From: Zea mays | Lineage: Eukaryota > Streptophyta > Magnoliopsida > Poales > Poaceae | DNA: 64,000 nt | Direction: 5' to 3' | Assembly (NCBI RefSeq): GCF_902167145.1 | Contig: NC_050104.1 | Location: forward strand, 5,292,001-5,356,000 | Notes under the pieces: generated by a model | What the model was told of the DNA's origin: nothing | The model's input: the letters and a program-made list of their open reading frames with translations, nothing else | Database searches by the model: none | In this document: piece by piece, positions 31,364 through 44,029 of the stretch | Layout of the letters: every line of letters begins with the position of its first letter | Numbering within the stretch: the first letter of the stretch is position 1 | Program-made: the position numbers and the translations under genes

Positions 31364-32087
31364 ATCTCCCCCTTTTTGGTGATTTATGCCAACACATCCA
31401 AAAGCAACCAAAAGAAGTGCAACATCAATGCAATTGAGAACAAAATTGTCTTTGCACAAGTTTTGACATATTTGGATCATTCTTTGCCACCACTTGGTTT
31501 GTTTTTTGCAAATCAAATTCATTTCCTATCTCTAAGTCAAACACACTTGTTTAGGCCAAAGAGAGATATTCCAAGAGTGAAATTGATCAAGAGCCAAAAA
31601 CTCCCCCTTTTCCCTATAATCAAAATTCTCCCCCATAAGAGACCAAATTTTGCAATTAGAGTATTTTGGCAAATCAAAAGTTCTAACTCTATTGTTTTCA
31701 AAATTCACAAGTGGTAGCTGATCCGTTTGCTTTGGCCTTAATTTCTCCCCCTTTGGCATTAAGCACCAAAACAGGATCATTCTTGGCCCTTTAACCCCAT
31801 TGTCTCACCAAAAATGTCAATTAAGAGCAAAAAGGCAACTAGAGCATAAGAATGAACTTGGAGGTTAGTACACTAATACCGGAGTGCAGTGGAAGTCTTT
31901 GCATGATCCAAGTTCATCTTTCCCTTTTAATCCACCTTTGAGACTACATCAAGTATACTCAAACACAAGGGTTAGTCTCAAAGGGTCAAGTTGTAGCACT
32001 TCTCCCCCTAAATAAGTGCATCATTCACACATGGACTTATGAGGTCCGGGGATCCCGTGCACAACTTGAGCACCATAAATAAGCAAC
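31364..32087 (-). other. copia 3' non-coding region with polypurine boxes
   Basis: No gene. On the minus strand several purine tracts of the form AAGGGGGAGAA recur (plus-strand CTCCCCC at about 31367, 31602, 31632, 31745 and 32003). Conserved extra polypurine boxes upstream of the 3' LTR are a known Sirevirus trait. It is interrupted at 32087 by the chromovirus derivative and continues at 41147. Confidence 0.7.
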
Positions 32088-34559
32088 TGTGATACCCAGT
32101 TTGCAAAGAAGAGAAGTTGGAGTTTATTCTTTCTTGTTTTTTGCTTCTCTTTCGGGTAGTGCTCTTTTGGGGTTTGGAATTGTTGGGTAGCATTCGCCAG
32201 TAAAATAGTAGAATTTTGGTTAGACTCGTGCGCCGGGGTCGGGAGTTGACGCGTGAGCGAGTTGGGCCGTGGTTCTTGATCCGGCCCACTAATCCCCCTA
32301 ACCCTAGCCGCCCCTTCCCCTAATTCCCTTCCCCTTGTGCAGCTGCCCCCCTCCCTCTCTAGCCTTTGGCCGCCATCCCCTCCCCCTAATTCCCTCTCTC
32401 TTGTGCAGCCGCCCCCCCATCCCCTCAACCCTAGCCGCCACCCCCTCCCATCTCCTGCTCTCCAAGTGATGTCCTTCCTCGCCGAATCTTCTTCGTGTGG
32501 GTGCAAGTTCCGATTGGAGAATTGGTGGGAGGAAGTAAGGAGGAAGAGAGGAACCCAAGGTGACTTTGTGATTATCTTTTGTTGTTTATGTGCTGCAATC
32601 AAATTGATTATATGTTTACCCATGCGAATCGGTAGAGGTGCTGTCCGGAAATTTTGTGGGTGGGCGAACAGCAGTAGTTCTAGTGATTTCTGGGATTTTT
32701 TTGTGGGTTATTAGTGAGGATCAGTGGGAGAATCATGTAGATCTTTTTCATACCTTTCCAACGAGTACTTATGTGCTCGATTCGGAGTTATATTTTAGGA
32801 GATATCGTGGTTTGAATCCGGGTATGTGGCTGTCCAAAAAAACAGATTTCTGCAGGTGAGCGAACAGCAGTAGTTCTAGTGATTTCTGGGAATTTTTCGT
32901 GGGTTATTAGTGGGGATCAGTGGGAGAATCATGTAGAGCTTTGTCATACCTTTCCAACGAGTACTTATGCGCTCGATTCGGAGTTATATATTAGGAGACA
33001 TCGCGGTTTGAATCCGGGTATGTGGCTGTCCAAAAAACAGATTTCTGAAGGTGAGCAAACAGCAATAGTATTAGCAGTTTCTGGGCATTTTTCGTGGGAA
33101 ATTAGTGATAATCAATATGAGAATCATGTAGAGCCTTGTCATACCTTTCCAACGAGTACTTATGCTTTCGATTCGGAGTTATAATTTAGGAGATATCGCT
33201 GTTTGAATCCGGTTATGTTGGTGTCCAAAAACAGATTGCAGGGTGTATCTTGTAGACGGGTTTGGGCTAATTAGATGTTGGAATTTAATTATCATTTGAA
33301 TATAAAACTTGTGTGGAATTTTATGTAGATGCTTCTGGAGTTTTTGATTGATATCACTTCTGTTATAATTTTAAAGTTATGAAATTATCAAGCAGCGCCG
33401 CTGCAGTGTGGTGGTGATGGGGAGAGTTGTCGCTCGCGACGGGTTGGAATTGTGCGTAGGTGCGGCGTTGTTTAGTAGCATTTGTTATGTTGATCTGTGC
33501 ACTAAGGTGTGTGTCAAAAACAGGTGGTGGACTTCCGGATCGTACTTAGCACCATTCCAAATTCCCGGTGAAGGCAAGTAAATACAGTTGTGGTTGCTAC
33601 CGTTTGGTTTGCATTCTATGCCTTGTCATTGAGTATGCATAAGTATTAAATGTGTTAATCATTGAATTCTATGACGAAGTTTATTTGTTCGAAAGTATTA
33701 ATTCTCAATTGTCTAATATTGAGGATGACCATGATTTTGGAATGATATATGTGGTTGATTCCCAATTGGATGAAGTTGAAGTATTTTTTTTGAATCACGT
33801 TATATGAAGTGTTGTAGGCATGTCATGCATCGCATCATCCATCTTACATGTTGAAGTTATGTCGTGACCTTATGGTCCGACCATACCGGTACACTTTTAG
33901 CATCGTACGTTTCCCGAGGAGGGGTACGATGCGGCTTCATATCCTTAGAGGTATGAAGGCAGAAGTCATCCTTGCATTTGCAGACATTTGCACTCATGAG
34001 GTATATGAAGTGTGACATTACTATGTTACTATTATGGTTTCTACCTGCGAGGTGTGGTAACTAGGTGTGTTGTACGTTGTATTCGTGCTGCACCTTCGTA
34101 ATATGAAGGTTGTGAAATCAAGTGGTGGTAAAACAATGTTCTTATGTGGTTAAACAGTTTGTTATTATTTTACTTGCTGAGATGTGTCATCTCACTCTTG
34201 CATTACTCAATGCAGGTACTTGATACATGTTAGGAATGAGGGGAGTAGCAGCAAGTCCACTTTCACTCTCATAATAACGCTGCCCAGGTGCAGCCATGAT
34301 TTAATTAGAAACTTGTTGTCAAAGGATGTTTTTACTAGTCGTGCGCACTGGTTAATTCAATTCTTGTCGTATGTTTAACTTCCCTTTGCTAGCCGTTTAA
34401 TAATACTTAGAATGTTTTTTGTCATGATATATGTTTATACACTGTTGCCCCCTCCTTTATGCTATTTTGCAAAGAAGATGCTATCGAAATTTTATATACG
34501 GATGTCAGAAGTGTAGTTCAGTAGCATTCCGAGGTGTTTGTGGATCCCGGGGTGTTACA
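32088..34559 (+). repeat. left LTR of chromovirus derivative
   Basis: 2,472 bp. A C/T-rich segment at 32280-32460, then three ~195-bp tandem units, then AT-rich sequence to GTGTTACA. It holds a stretch at about 33340-33375 that is absent from the right LTR. Confidence 0.9.
32673..33240 (+). repeat. three ~195-bp tandem units (left LTR)
   Basis: Units begin near 32673, 32869 and 33064. Each has AGTAGTTCTAGTGATTTCTG, then CATACCTTTCCAACGAGTAC, TTCGGAGTTATA, TTTGAATCCGG and CTGTCCAAAAA. The third is the most diverged. The right LTR repeats the set at 39280-39845. Confidence 0.9.
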
Positions 34560-37500
34560 GTTGGTATCAGAGGATAGGCTTTAGATTCTATGCAATTTGA
34601 AGATAAATTTGACACACTTGCACATATAGGACGGGTATGGGTTCGTATATCTTTCATATTAGTATTTTATTGTATAGATGCCTAGAATTCCGTTACTCCA
34701 AATCCCTTTATGGTTTGATGGGATATATCGTTAACGACTTAATGCTTGATATGATATGTTACATCTATTTAATATTGGTTTCTTGATGTGGTTGTTATTG
34801 AAGTTATTATGCAAGTGAAGCTATTAATGTACTTGTTTTGTATACATATCGTCATGATGTTTTTTTGATGCGATGTTTTTCAAATCTCTGAGCTATTACT
34901 ATCAAATATTTCTATATGCTTGACTGTGGATGTTTTTTTAATGGATTTTTTGGGTTATAGTACTTGTAGGACCGATTGTTTATTGAGTTTGTGTATAGTG
35001 GGTCTAATCCGACTTGGTGTGGTGTGAAAACACTATATAATGTAGTTTTATCATGTTGTTGAGTCTGATTGAATGTTGGGTTACAACCCAACTTATCAAT
35101 GTAATATTTCCATGGATGCAATGCGTTGTGCCTCACCCCTTTGGGCTAATATGGCTACTTGCCAACTTGATCTTATAGTACAATAGGTTTGTCTCCATAG
35201 AGCAAAGGCAATGTTGTACTGTCTATGAAATCTTGATACTGGTAGAACTCAAGTGAATTTGTAAGAGGACGTGGATAGATAAGTTCAACCATGTTTACAT
35301 GATAGGTTTTCTTATTGTGTGCAACCTTATCTTTAACAATAAATAGGGTGATTTCAAGTGGATTTTATAGTCGAAGAGGCATGCATGTTTTCCTTCTATG
35401 ATTTGTTTCTATAGCCATAAAGATTATGCATAATTTTTATTTGTTAGAGGCTAGTCATGTGGACGATATGGACAACCTATTTTATTTTATTTTTTAATCG
35501 TCGACGATATATAGTAGTTTTATTTTTTTATGATCAGTTCTCTATGCATGCTTGTTGAATTATTATTTGGACCGCTTTATCTTAAACAAAGTCAATGCTT
35601 AACTGGAAGTTGCTTATGTTTGTTAGTCATCTATATCTATAATGATGTGGTTGTTGCATCAGATGGAGAATTTTTTTCATATGAATGATGGTTTGATAGA
35701 TCATGTATGTCTACTACTTTGAATTCATCCTATGACATCACGAGGTACAAATTGTTCAAGTGCAATAATAGGAGGTATTGTTGTATGTGAGGTTAATCAA
35801 GGTAGTTTGGTTAGGTGGATTGTCTTATTGAAGTTCAATTACTCCTGTTGAGCATAGTATTGTGTTATTATTTTAGTGTTGAAAGTAATATTTATGAAGC
35901 TTTTGCATGAGTCTGTATCAAGAAGAACATTAGTTTTTCTTGTTGTTATCCCTCCATTGCTTTATGAGTGTTGCACCTTTTATCTCTTTTGAGAGGAAAA
36001 AAGACTTTATATGGCATGAGCACCATTTGCTTCACGTCAACAGAATAGTTTTGGAGATTTCTAGTAGTTGGATTCTTGTGTAACAACAACCATGTTTTAT
36101 AGTGCTTGAGACGGGTATATCAAGTGTTTCATACATTGTCGATACATGGATGTTTGACCTTAGTGGCATTAACAAATGAGGTAGTTGAATTCATTGATTG
36201 TTGTGCTTAGTGTTCTAACCTATTTGGTAGAGTGTTATTTAAAGACTTTGTGGAGTTGCATCCCAGTTTGGTAGTGGAAAATCCTAGTGTTGATTGCACC
36301 TGCCAATGCCTTGGGTTTCATTTTATATTGTTTTTTTATTGTTGTTAATGTGTTGTTTGGTTTCGGGAGGCATTTTAAATTAGTTGGAGGCTGAATCAGG
36401 CTTCACTTATCTAGAATGTTTTGTAGTATGTTTCTTCATCTTTCCATAGGATGCTTAATCACCATGTTTGGTCTAAACATTTGAGAGTTATGGGTTTCCT
36501 AAAACATCCTTTTGGTGTCTCTAGCAGAATGAGTCTTTAATTTTGTACGAAAGAATAGACATTGAAGACGGTATAATTTGGTCTTTATTGGATTATGAAA
36601 GTTTTAGTAATTTCATGATCTTTCCAAAGAGTATTGGTTTGTAATTCTCATTGCATATAATTGGAGTTAGGCTGCTCTGAAGTTGTTGCACCATTGTGTC
36701 TGAACTTTAGGTGTCGTTATAATCACCAATAAATCGACCGCGTTTTGATAGTTTCAGAGCCCAAATTTGGGAATTCTCTTTAAGCAAAACTTTTAGTTCT
36801 TCTCAGTACCTTTTAAATGGGTATTTACTTGTGATTGTTAAATAGGTTGGGAGAGGTGGTGGTCCGGATATAAGTCAAATCTCTAATGTGCAGTATCTCA
36901 GGCTGAGTTTAGCTGTATGTCATGCAGAGTTGAGGGCTATAAAGATAAATTTGGGTGCAACTTTATTGCAAAAGTCGTGAACAATTTTCAAAACTTTTCC
37001 AACACGTGTTCGTTGTAGTTTAAGTTGAGTATAGCAGGAGGTATAGGTTTTTTTGAATTTTAGTTGTCCATTGTTTCAATCCTATCAGTTTTGCAACAAA
37101 AGAGTTGCATTGTTTTATGGGTTTGGAAACCAATTCTGAGACACTCATTATAATAAAAGTTTTAGAGAATGTTATAATCTTTTCAATGAGTTTATATTTG
37201 CAAAATTTTGTTAGCTGCAGGGAGTTATGATATAATGTATAGAATGTGCTTGGATGAATATGTGGGCAGGCATAAAATGCTTAAAGTGATTCTTGTTTGC
37301 ATGATGTGAGATTAGGCTTAAAGGATTTAAAAAGTTATCATATTGCTTCTATACTTATATTTGTTCTAAGTGTCTCGTAATGAAGAACCTAAAGTTATTA
37401 GTCTTTCAATGAACGCTTAATCTTAGAAGAGTAATGAACCTGATAAAATCTATTGCTTGTTGTTGGGACTGCATGACCAGTTTTAGTTATGCAGCTAGTT

Positions 37501-38424
37501 CAATGAAGTAAACCATCTTTTATGTAGAGATGTTATATATAAAAGTTGTAGCCAACTTCTTTATCTTCATCGTGTAAAAATTTCATGACCATATGTCTAG
37601 TAGTTTGGGAGTTATGATTTTCTCAAGTCCAGTCTTGGAATCTGTCCAGATTCTGTACAGACTTCGAAACTGACCTCGTTTTCCCAATTTAAACTTCGAA
37701 TAAGTTCTTAAAATTATAAATAAGTTGTAGTACTTTTCTTAATATTTTCAATAAATTTTGGATCACTTTTTTTGGAGATCTATAAGTTAAGTTACAGCCG
37801 TTTTAAGTGTGACCTCTGAATCTGTCCAAATTTGGACAGCAGAGCCTTTCTCATGTCTTTTGACCTTGATATGCATTGAATTAACCTAATATTTTATAAA
37901 TGAATTATATACAATTCTATTAGCTTTCTAAAAAGTCTAGGAGCACCTGAATTGGATGACGGAGACTCTAATTATGGATTTTTGAAGTGAGTAGTTGAAT
38001 TCTGTCCAAGTCTGGACAAAATTTACATTTAGCATTGTTTGACCTTTCTAAGTGTCAAATCTTATTGTGATGATAATACCAAGGGTATAGTGGACTTTAT
38101 AAGCTTTCCATAAAGTCCTAGTTTACTATTTTTGGATGCATATTTTGTGAGTTATGAGCAAAACAATTAACCGTTGTGCTGCTGTCCAGAAATATGCAAG
38201 CATTAAGTTGCTCTCTTGAAGTTGCTCTTGTTTGGCTAAGTTTGGTTTAGGCTATAGAAACACTATATGCATTGCGTTCATATATAAATTCATTGAATTA
38301 CTTGCATATGTCAATGTTGATTTGGTGTCAGGAAAGCTTTGTCTGAGGTATATAGGATCGTCTATTATCTTAGCCGAGTTGGCAGCTGGGCTTAGCACAT
38401 GCAATTGTCGGAATATATGATCAG
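34560..38424 (+). other. interior of chromovirus derivative, no gene
   Basis: Long AT-rich stretch without coding signal. From about 36590 to 38190 it holds at least six diverged modules of roughly 100-200 bases, each with a CTTTCCA(A/T)..AGT-like string, a GGAGTTATGA-like string and often CTGTCCA, resembling the LTR tandem units in content and order. Confidence 0.6.
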
Positions 38425-38690
38425 AGTACACCATGTATTCCATGTCTTTATGTTGAGGAAGTATTTGCGGAATCTAGACCATCAAATCGAGCTAGAGCCG
38501 ATTCCCGTGTAGCAAGACCAGACTCTAGAGTGTCGTCTGCTGCGTATCTTAGAATCCTAGGAGCTTGAGGAGCTGATGCGGCAGAAGTACCCAAAGTTTT
38601 CATTATGTGTGAGTTTTGTTGATTCATTAATCTTGCTTTTGTCGTTCCGATAGATTCGTCAGAATTTGAGGTCGAATTCTTTTTAAGGAG
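38425..38690 (+). pseudogene. relic of chromovirus integrase C-terminus
   Basis: One frame reads VHHVFHVFMLRKYL ... ELEPIPV, stop, QDQTLE ... RILE, stop, ELEELMRQKYPKF. This is the distinctive end of chromovirus pol, where the integrase tail and a following Glu-rich, WELE-type segment sit just upstream of the 3' LTR. Two stops are present and nothing upstream matches pol. It identifies the parent lineage. Confidence 0.75.
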
Positions 38691-38697
38691 GGTAGAG

Positions 38698-41141
38698 TGT
38701 GATACCCAGTTTGCAAAGAAGAGAAGTTGGAGTTTATTCTTTCTTGTTTTTTTGCTTCTCGGGTAGTGCTCTTTTGGGGTTTGGAATTGTTGGGTAGCAT
38801 TCGCCAGTAAAATAGTAGAATTTTGGTTAGACTCGTGCGCCGGGGTCGGGAGTTGACGTGTGAGCGAGTTGGGCCGTGGTTCTTGATCCGGCCCACTAAT
38901 CCCCCTAACCCTAGCCGCCCCTTCCCCTAATTCCCTTCCCCTTGTGCAGCCGCCCCCCCTCCCTCTCTAGCCTTTGGCCGCCATCCCGTCCCCCTAATTC
39001 CCTCTCTCTTGTGCAGCCGCCCCCCATCCTCTCAACCCTAGCCGCCACCCCCCTCCTATCTCCTCCTCTCCAAGTGATGTCCTTCCTCGCCGGATCTTCT
39101 TCGTGTGGGTGCAAGTTCCGATTGGAGAATTGGTGGGAGGAAGGAAGGAGGAAGGGAGGAACCCAAGGTGACTTTGTGATTATCTTTTGTTGTTTATGTG
39201 CTGCAATCAAATTGATTATATGTTTACCCATGCGAATCGGTAGAGGTACTGTCTGGAAATTTTGTGGGTGGGCGAACAACAGTAGTTCTAGTGATTTCTG
39301 GAAATTTTTCGTGGGTTATTAGTGGGGATCAGTGGGAGAGTCATGTAGAGATTTGTCATACCTTTCCAACGAGTACTTATGTGCTCGATTCGGAGTTATA
39401 TTTTAGGAGATATTGCGGTTTGAATCCGGGTATGTGGTTGTCCAAAAAAAACAGATTTCTGCAGGTGAGCGAACAGCAGTAGTTCTAGTGATTTCTGGGA
39501 ATTTTTCGTGGGTTATTAGTGGAGATCAGTGGGAGAATCATATAGAACTTTGTCATACCTTTCCAACGAGTACTTATGCGCTCGATTCGGAGTTATATTT
39601 TAGGAGATATCGTGGTTTAAATCCGGGTATGTGGCTGTCCAAAAAAACAGATTTCTGCAGGTGAGCAAACAACAGTAGTATTATCAGTTTCTGGAGATTT
39701 TTCGTGGGAACTTAGTGATAATAAATATGAGAATCATGTAGATCCTTGTCATACCTTTCCAACGAGTACTTATGCTTTCGATTCGGAGTTATAATTTAGG
39801 AGATATCGCTGTTTGAATCCGGTTATGTTGCTGTCCAAAAACAGATTGCTGGGTGTATCTTGTAGACGGGTTTGGGCTAATTAGATGTTGGAATTTAATT
39901 ATCATTTGAATATAAAACTTGTGGGGAATTTTATGTAGATGCTTCCGGAGTTTTTTAAAATTATCAAGCAGCGCCGCTGCAGTGTGGTGGTGATGGGGAG
40001 AATTGTCGCTCGCGACGGGTTGGAATTATGCGTAGGTGCGGCGTTGTTTAGTAGCGTTTGTTATGTTGATCTGTGCACTAAGGTGTGTGTCAAAAACAGG
40101 AGGTGGACTTCCGGATCGTACTTAGCACTATTCCAAATTCCCGGTGAAGGCAAGTAAATACAGTTGTGGTTGCTACCGTTTGGTTTGCATTCTATGCCTT
40201 GTCATTGAGTATGCATAAGTATTAAATGTGTTAATCATTGAATTCTATGACGAAGTTTATTTGTTCGAAAGTATTAATTCTCAATTGTCTAATATTGAGG
40301 ATGACCATGATTTTGGAATGATATATGTGGTTGATTCCCAATTGGATGAAGTTGAAGTATTTTTTTTGAATCACGTTATATGAAGTGTTGTAGGCATGTC
40401 ATGCATCGCATCATCCATCTTACATGTTGAAGTTATGTCGTGACCTTATGGTCCGACCGTACCGGTACACTTTTAGCATCGTACGTTGCCCGAGGAGGGG
40501 TACGATGCGGCTTCATATCCTTAGAGGTATGAAGGCAGAAGTCATCCTTGCATTTGCAGACATTTGCACTCATGAGGTATATGAAGTGTGACATTACTAT
40601 GTTACTATTGTGGTTTCTACCTGCGAGGTGTGGTAACTAGGTGTGTTGTACATTGTATTCGTGCTGCACCTTCGTAATACGAAGGTTGTGAAATCAAGTG
40701 GTGGTAAAACAATGTTCTTATGTGGTTAAACAGTTTGTTATTATTTTACTTGCTGAGATGTGTCATCTCACTCTTGCATTACTCAATACAGGTACTTGAT
40801 ACATGTTGGGAATGAGGGGAGTAGCAGCACGTCCACTTTCACTCTCATAATAACGCTGCCCATGCGCAGCCATGATTTAATTAGAAACTTGTTGTCAAAG
40901 GATGTTTGTTTTTTTACTAGTCGTGCGTATTGGTTAATTCAGTTCATGTCGTATGTTTAACTTCCCTTTGCTAGCCGTTTAATAATACTTAGAATGTTTT
41001 TTGTCATGATATATGTTTATACACTGTTGCCCCCTCCTTTATGCTATTTTGCAAAGGAGATGCTGTCGAAATTTTATATACAGATGTCAGAAGTGTAGTT
41101 CAGTAGCATTCCGGGGTGTTTGTGGATCCCGGGGTGTTACA
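38698..41141 (+). repeat. right LTR of chromovirus derivative
   Basis: 2,444 bp. It is highly similar to the left LTR, with the same three-unit array. It lacks about 35 bases present in the left copy near 33345 and has a short TTTGTTTT insertion near 40907. Confidence 0.9.
39280..39845 (+). repeat. three ~195-bp tandem units (right LTR)
   Basis: Same three units as 32673-33240, starting near 39280, 39477 and 39673. The AGTACTTATG and TTCGGAGTTATA cores are kept in all. Confidence 0.9.
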
Positions 41142-41205
41142 GCAACAAATTACATAAATGCATAAGTAACATGATCAAAGGCATAGAACACATGTATGCT
41201 ATAGA

Positions 41206-42036
41206 TCAATGCAAGTTACGTGAATCTAAGACATTTAGTTCACTACGCAACCTGCAAAAGGTTTTCTCATCCAACGGCTTGGTAAAGATATCGGCTAACT
41301 GGTTCTCGGTGCTAATATGGAACACCTCGATATCTCCCTTTTGCTGGTGGTCTCTCAGAAAGTGATGCTGGATGTCTATGTGCTTAGTGCGGCTGTGTTC
41401 AACAGGATTATCCGCCATGCGGATTGCACTCTCATTGTCACATAGGAGTGGGACTTTGCTCAAATTGTAGCCAAAGTCCCGGAGGGTTTGCCTCATCCAA
41501 AGTAGTTGCGCGCAACACTGTCCTGCGGCAACATACTCGGCCTCAACGGTGGATAGGGCAACGGAGGTTTGTTTCTTTGAGCTCCAAGACACCAGGGACC
41601 TTCCTAAGAATTGGCACATCCCTGATTTACTCTTCCTATCAACCTTGCATCCAGCATAATCGGAGTCTGAATATCCAATCAAGTCAAAGGTAGACCCCTT
41701 TGGATACCAGATCCCGAAGCAAGGCGTAGAAACTAAATATCTAAGAACCCGCTTAACGGCCACAAGGTGACATTCCCTTGGGTCAGATTGATATCTAGCA
41801 CACATGCATACGCTAAGCATAATATCCGGTCTACTAGCACATAAATAAAGTAATGACCCTATCATAGACCGGTATGCCTTTTGATCAACAGACTTACCTC
41901 CTTTGTTGAGGTCGACATGCCCGTCAGTTCCCATCGGTGTCTTTGCGGGCTTGGCGTCCTTCATCCCAAACCGCTTGAGAAGATCTTGAGTGTACTTCGT
42001 TTGGGAGATGAAGGTGTCGTCCTTGAGTTGCTTCAC
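41206..42036 (-). pseudogene. copia RT C-terminus and RNase H
   Basis: It continues the RT frame after a single TAA at 42037-42039. It shows RT-connection text (YTQDLLKRFGMKDAKP, DQKAYRSMIGSLLYL) and the Ty1/copia RNase H with GYSDSDYAG, ALSTVEAEYVAAG, LLCDNESAIRMA and HIDIQHHFLRD, then the FTKPLDEKTF end. Catalytic acidic residues are present. It would degrade the RNA strand during reverse transcription. Confidence 0.88.
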
Positions 42037-43185
42037 TTAGAACCCAAGGAAGTAGTTCAACTCGCCCATCATCGACATCTCAAACTTTTGAGTCATCACC
42101 CTGCTAAACTCCTCACAAGACTTTTGATTAGTAGAACCAAATATTATATCATCGACATAAATTTGGCACACAAAAAGGTCACCATCACAAGTCTTAGTGA
42201 AAAGAGTGGGATTGGCTTTGCCAACCTTGAAAGCATTAGCAATTAAGAAATCTCTAAGGCATTCATACCATGCTCTTAGGGCTTGCTTAAGTCCATAGAG
42301 TGCCTTAGAGAGCTTAAACACATGGTCGGGGTACCTGTCATCCTCAAAGCCAGGGGGTTGTTCCACGTACACCTCCTCCTTTATTGGCCCGTTGAGGAAA
42401 GCGCTCTTCACATCCATTTGAAACAACCTAAAAGAGTGGTGAGCGGCATAGGCTAATAATATTCTAATAGACTCTAGTCTCGCCACAGGAGCAAAAGTCT
42501 CCTCGAAATCCAAACCTGCGACTTGGGCATAACCTTTTGCCACAAGTCTAGCTTTGTTTCTTGTCACCACTCTGTGCTCGTCTTGCTTGTTGCGGAACAC
42601 CCACTTGGTTCCCACAATGTTTTGCTTTGGACGTGGCACCAGGCTCCAAACTTCATTCCTCTTAAAGTTGTTGAGCTCTTCCTGCATGGCCAACACCCAG
42701 TTCGGATCTTGCAAGGCCTCTTCTACCTTGAAAGGCTCAATAGAAGAGACAAACGAGTAATGCTCACAAAAGTTAGCTAATCTTGAGCGAGTAGTTACTC
42801 CCTTGCTTATGTCACCCAGAATCTGGTCAACAGGATGATTTCTTTGAATCGTTGCTTGGACTTGAGTTGGAGGGTCTCGTGGTGCTTCTTCCTCCATAAC
42901 TTGTTCTTCTTGTGCTCCCCCTTGATCACACGCCTCTTCTTGATGAACCTGTCCATCGTCTTGGGTTGGGGGATACACCAACGTCGAGGAAGATGGTTGG
43001 TCTTGCTCCTGTTGTTCCTGTGGTCGCACCTCTCCTATCGCCATCGTGCGTATTGCGGCCGTCGGAACATCATCCTCATCTATGTCATCAAGATCAACTT
43101 GCTCTCTTGGAGAGCCATTAGTCTCATCAAATACAACGTTGCTAGAGACTTCAACCAAACCCGATGATTTGTTGAAGACCCTATA
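42037..43185 (-). pseudogene. copia reverse transcriptase (3' part of split pol)
   Basis: Begins at the Grande B junction with YRVFNKSSG, which continues the integrase tail on the far side (55659 on). An acidic linker is followed by the RT with [49 protein letters not shown] and the catalytic [11 protein letters not shown]. The domain is intact apart from the terminal stop before VKQLKDD. The first bases of the apparent ORF beyond 43185 belong to the Grande LTR. Confidence 0.9.
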
Positions 43186-43816
43186 TGTCGGTGTTTTGGG
43201 TCCGACTGCACACCTGGGGTTGCCCCTCAAGGTGTTTTTAGGAGTAGGACGGTGTTACCGACTGTAGCTCGATGGTTCGTGCAGGACGCACGAGAAACTG
43301 CGAACAATGATGTACAGGTTCGGGCCGCTTAGAGATGCATAACACCCTACGTCCTGGCGGGAGTGTTTTATGTGGCGGATTACAAGGGAATTCTCTAGTG
43401 CAAGGGACGTAGAGAGCTGGGGTAGATGGCCGGGTAATGAGATCGATCGTTCTGAAGGGGTGCCCCCTAGGCCTTATATATTCGACCGTGGGGCAATACA
43501 TGCAGATATGATAACAATGTGCACCTAAGAAATAGTGAACTGATTGAGTCTATCTTCCTATAGTTCCGCCGACTCATCCTCGCTTGGTTCCGTTGTACGG
43601 GGTTCCAGCGCGGGAAGGTCGGGTCTTTGTTGTGATTACTCGCTCGAAGTCATTGGGCCGTCTGGGCTCGCATCGATCCAGCCTTGTGTCAATCTGCTTC
43701 ATTGGTCATTCCTCCCCAGGCCCACGAAGGGATGACCTTACGATTTATTGGGCCCTTGGGCCTTTCGTGAGGTCTTTTATCCTTCCAGTGGACCCGGAAG
43801 ATATCTGTCCCCCACA
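43186..43816 (-). repeat. Grande B 3' LTR
   Basis: TGTCGGTGTT to CCCCCACA on the plus strand, followed by a CCCCCGATCTTTGG tract that is the polypurine tract on the minus strand. Confidence 0.9.
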
Positions 43817-44029
43817 AGCCCCCGATCTTTGGGTTGGTTTTGAAATAATCGGCCCGAAGATCCTAGGTCCAGCTTGCAGTCTTTGTTTGTAACAGCAAAT
43901 GCTTTTCTGGGTAATCCGATAAAAACGATTCCTTACTGTCTCCTTCTGCTTTTATCACTCAAAAATTGGTGTTCTGCCCCAGACTCGCGCTTCGGAGGTC
44001 AGCATTTCGTACTGTAGGACCTTGAACTT

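Larger units (their letters stand above)
32088..41141 (+). mobile_element. non-autonomous chromovirus derivative (LARD type), 9,054 bp
   Basis: LTRs at 32088-34559 and 38698-41141 both begin TGTGATACCCAG and end GGGGTGTTACA. The duplication GCAAC is at 32083-32087 and 41142-41146. A primer site TTGGTATCAGAGG follows the left LTR at 34561, and a purine tract AAGGAGGGTAGAG precedes the right one, so it reads on the plus strand, opposite to its copia host. The 4.1-kb interior has no gag or pol apart from a short integrase-tail relic, so it must rely on proteins from an intact relative. Confidence 0.88.

Noticed and set aside
32280..32460. Interstitial telomere repeat (CCCTAACCCTAG)
   Set aside because: A single short match in a C/T-rich LTR segment, repeated once in the other LTR; no array of CCCTAAA units.
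32638..33184. Protein-coding tandem repeats in the chromovirus LTR
   Set aside because: The units read open by chance because 195 is divisible by 3. The frames break in the third unit and the stop positions differ between the two LTRs.
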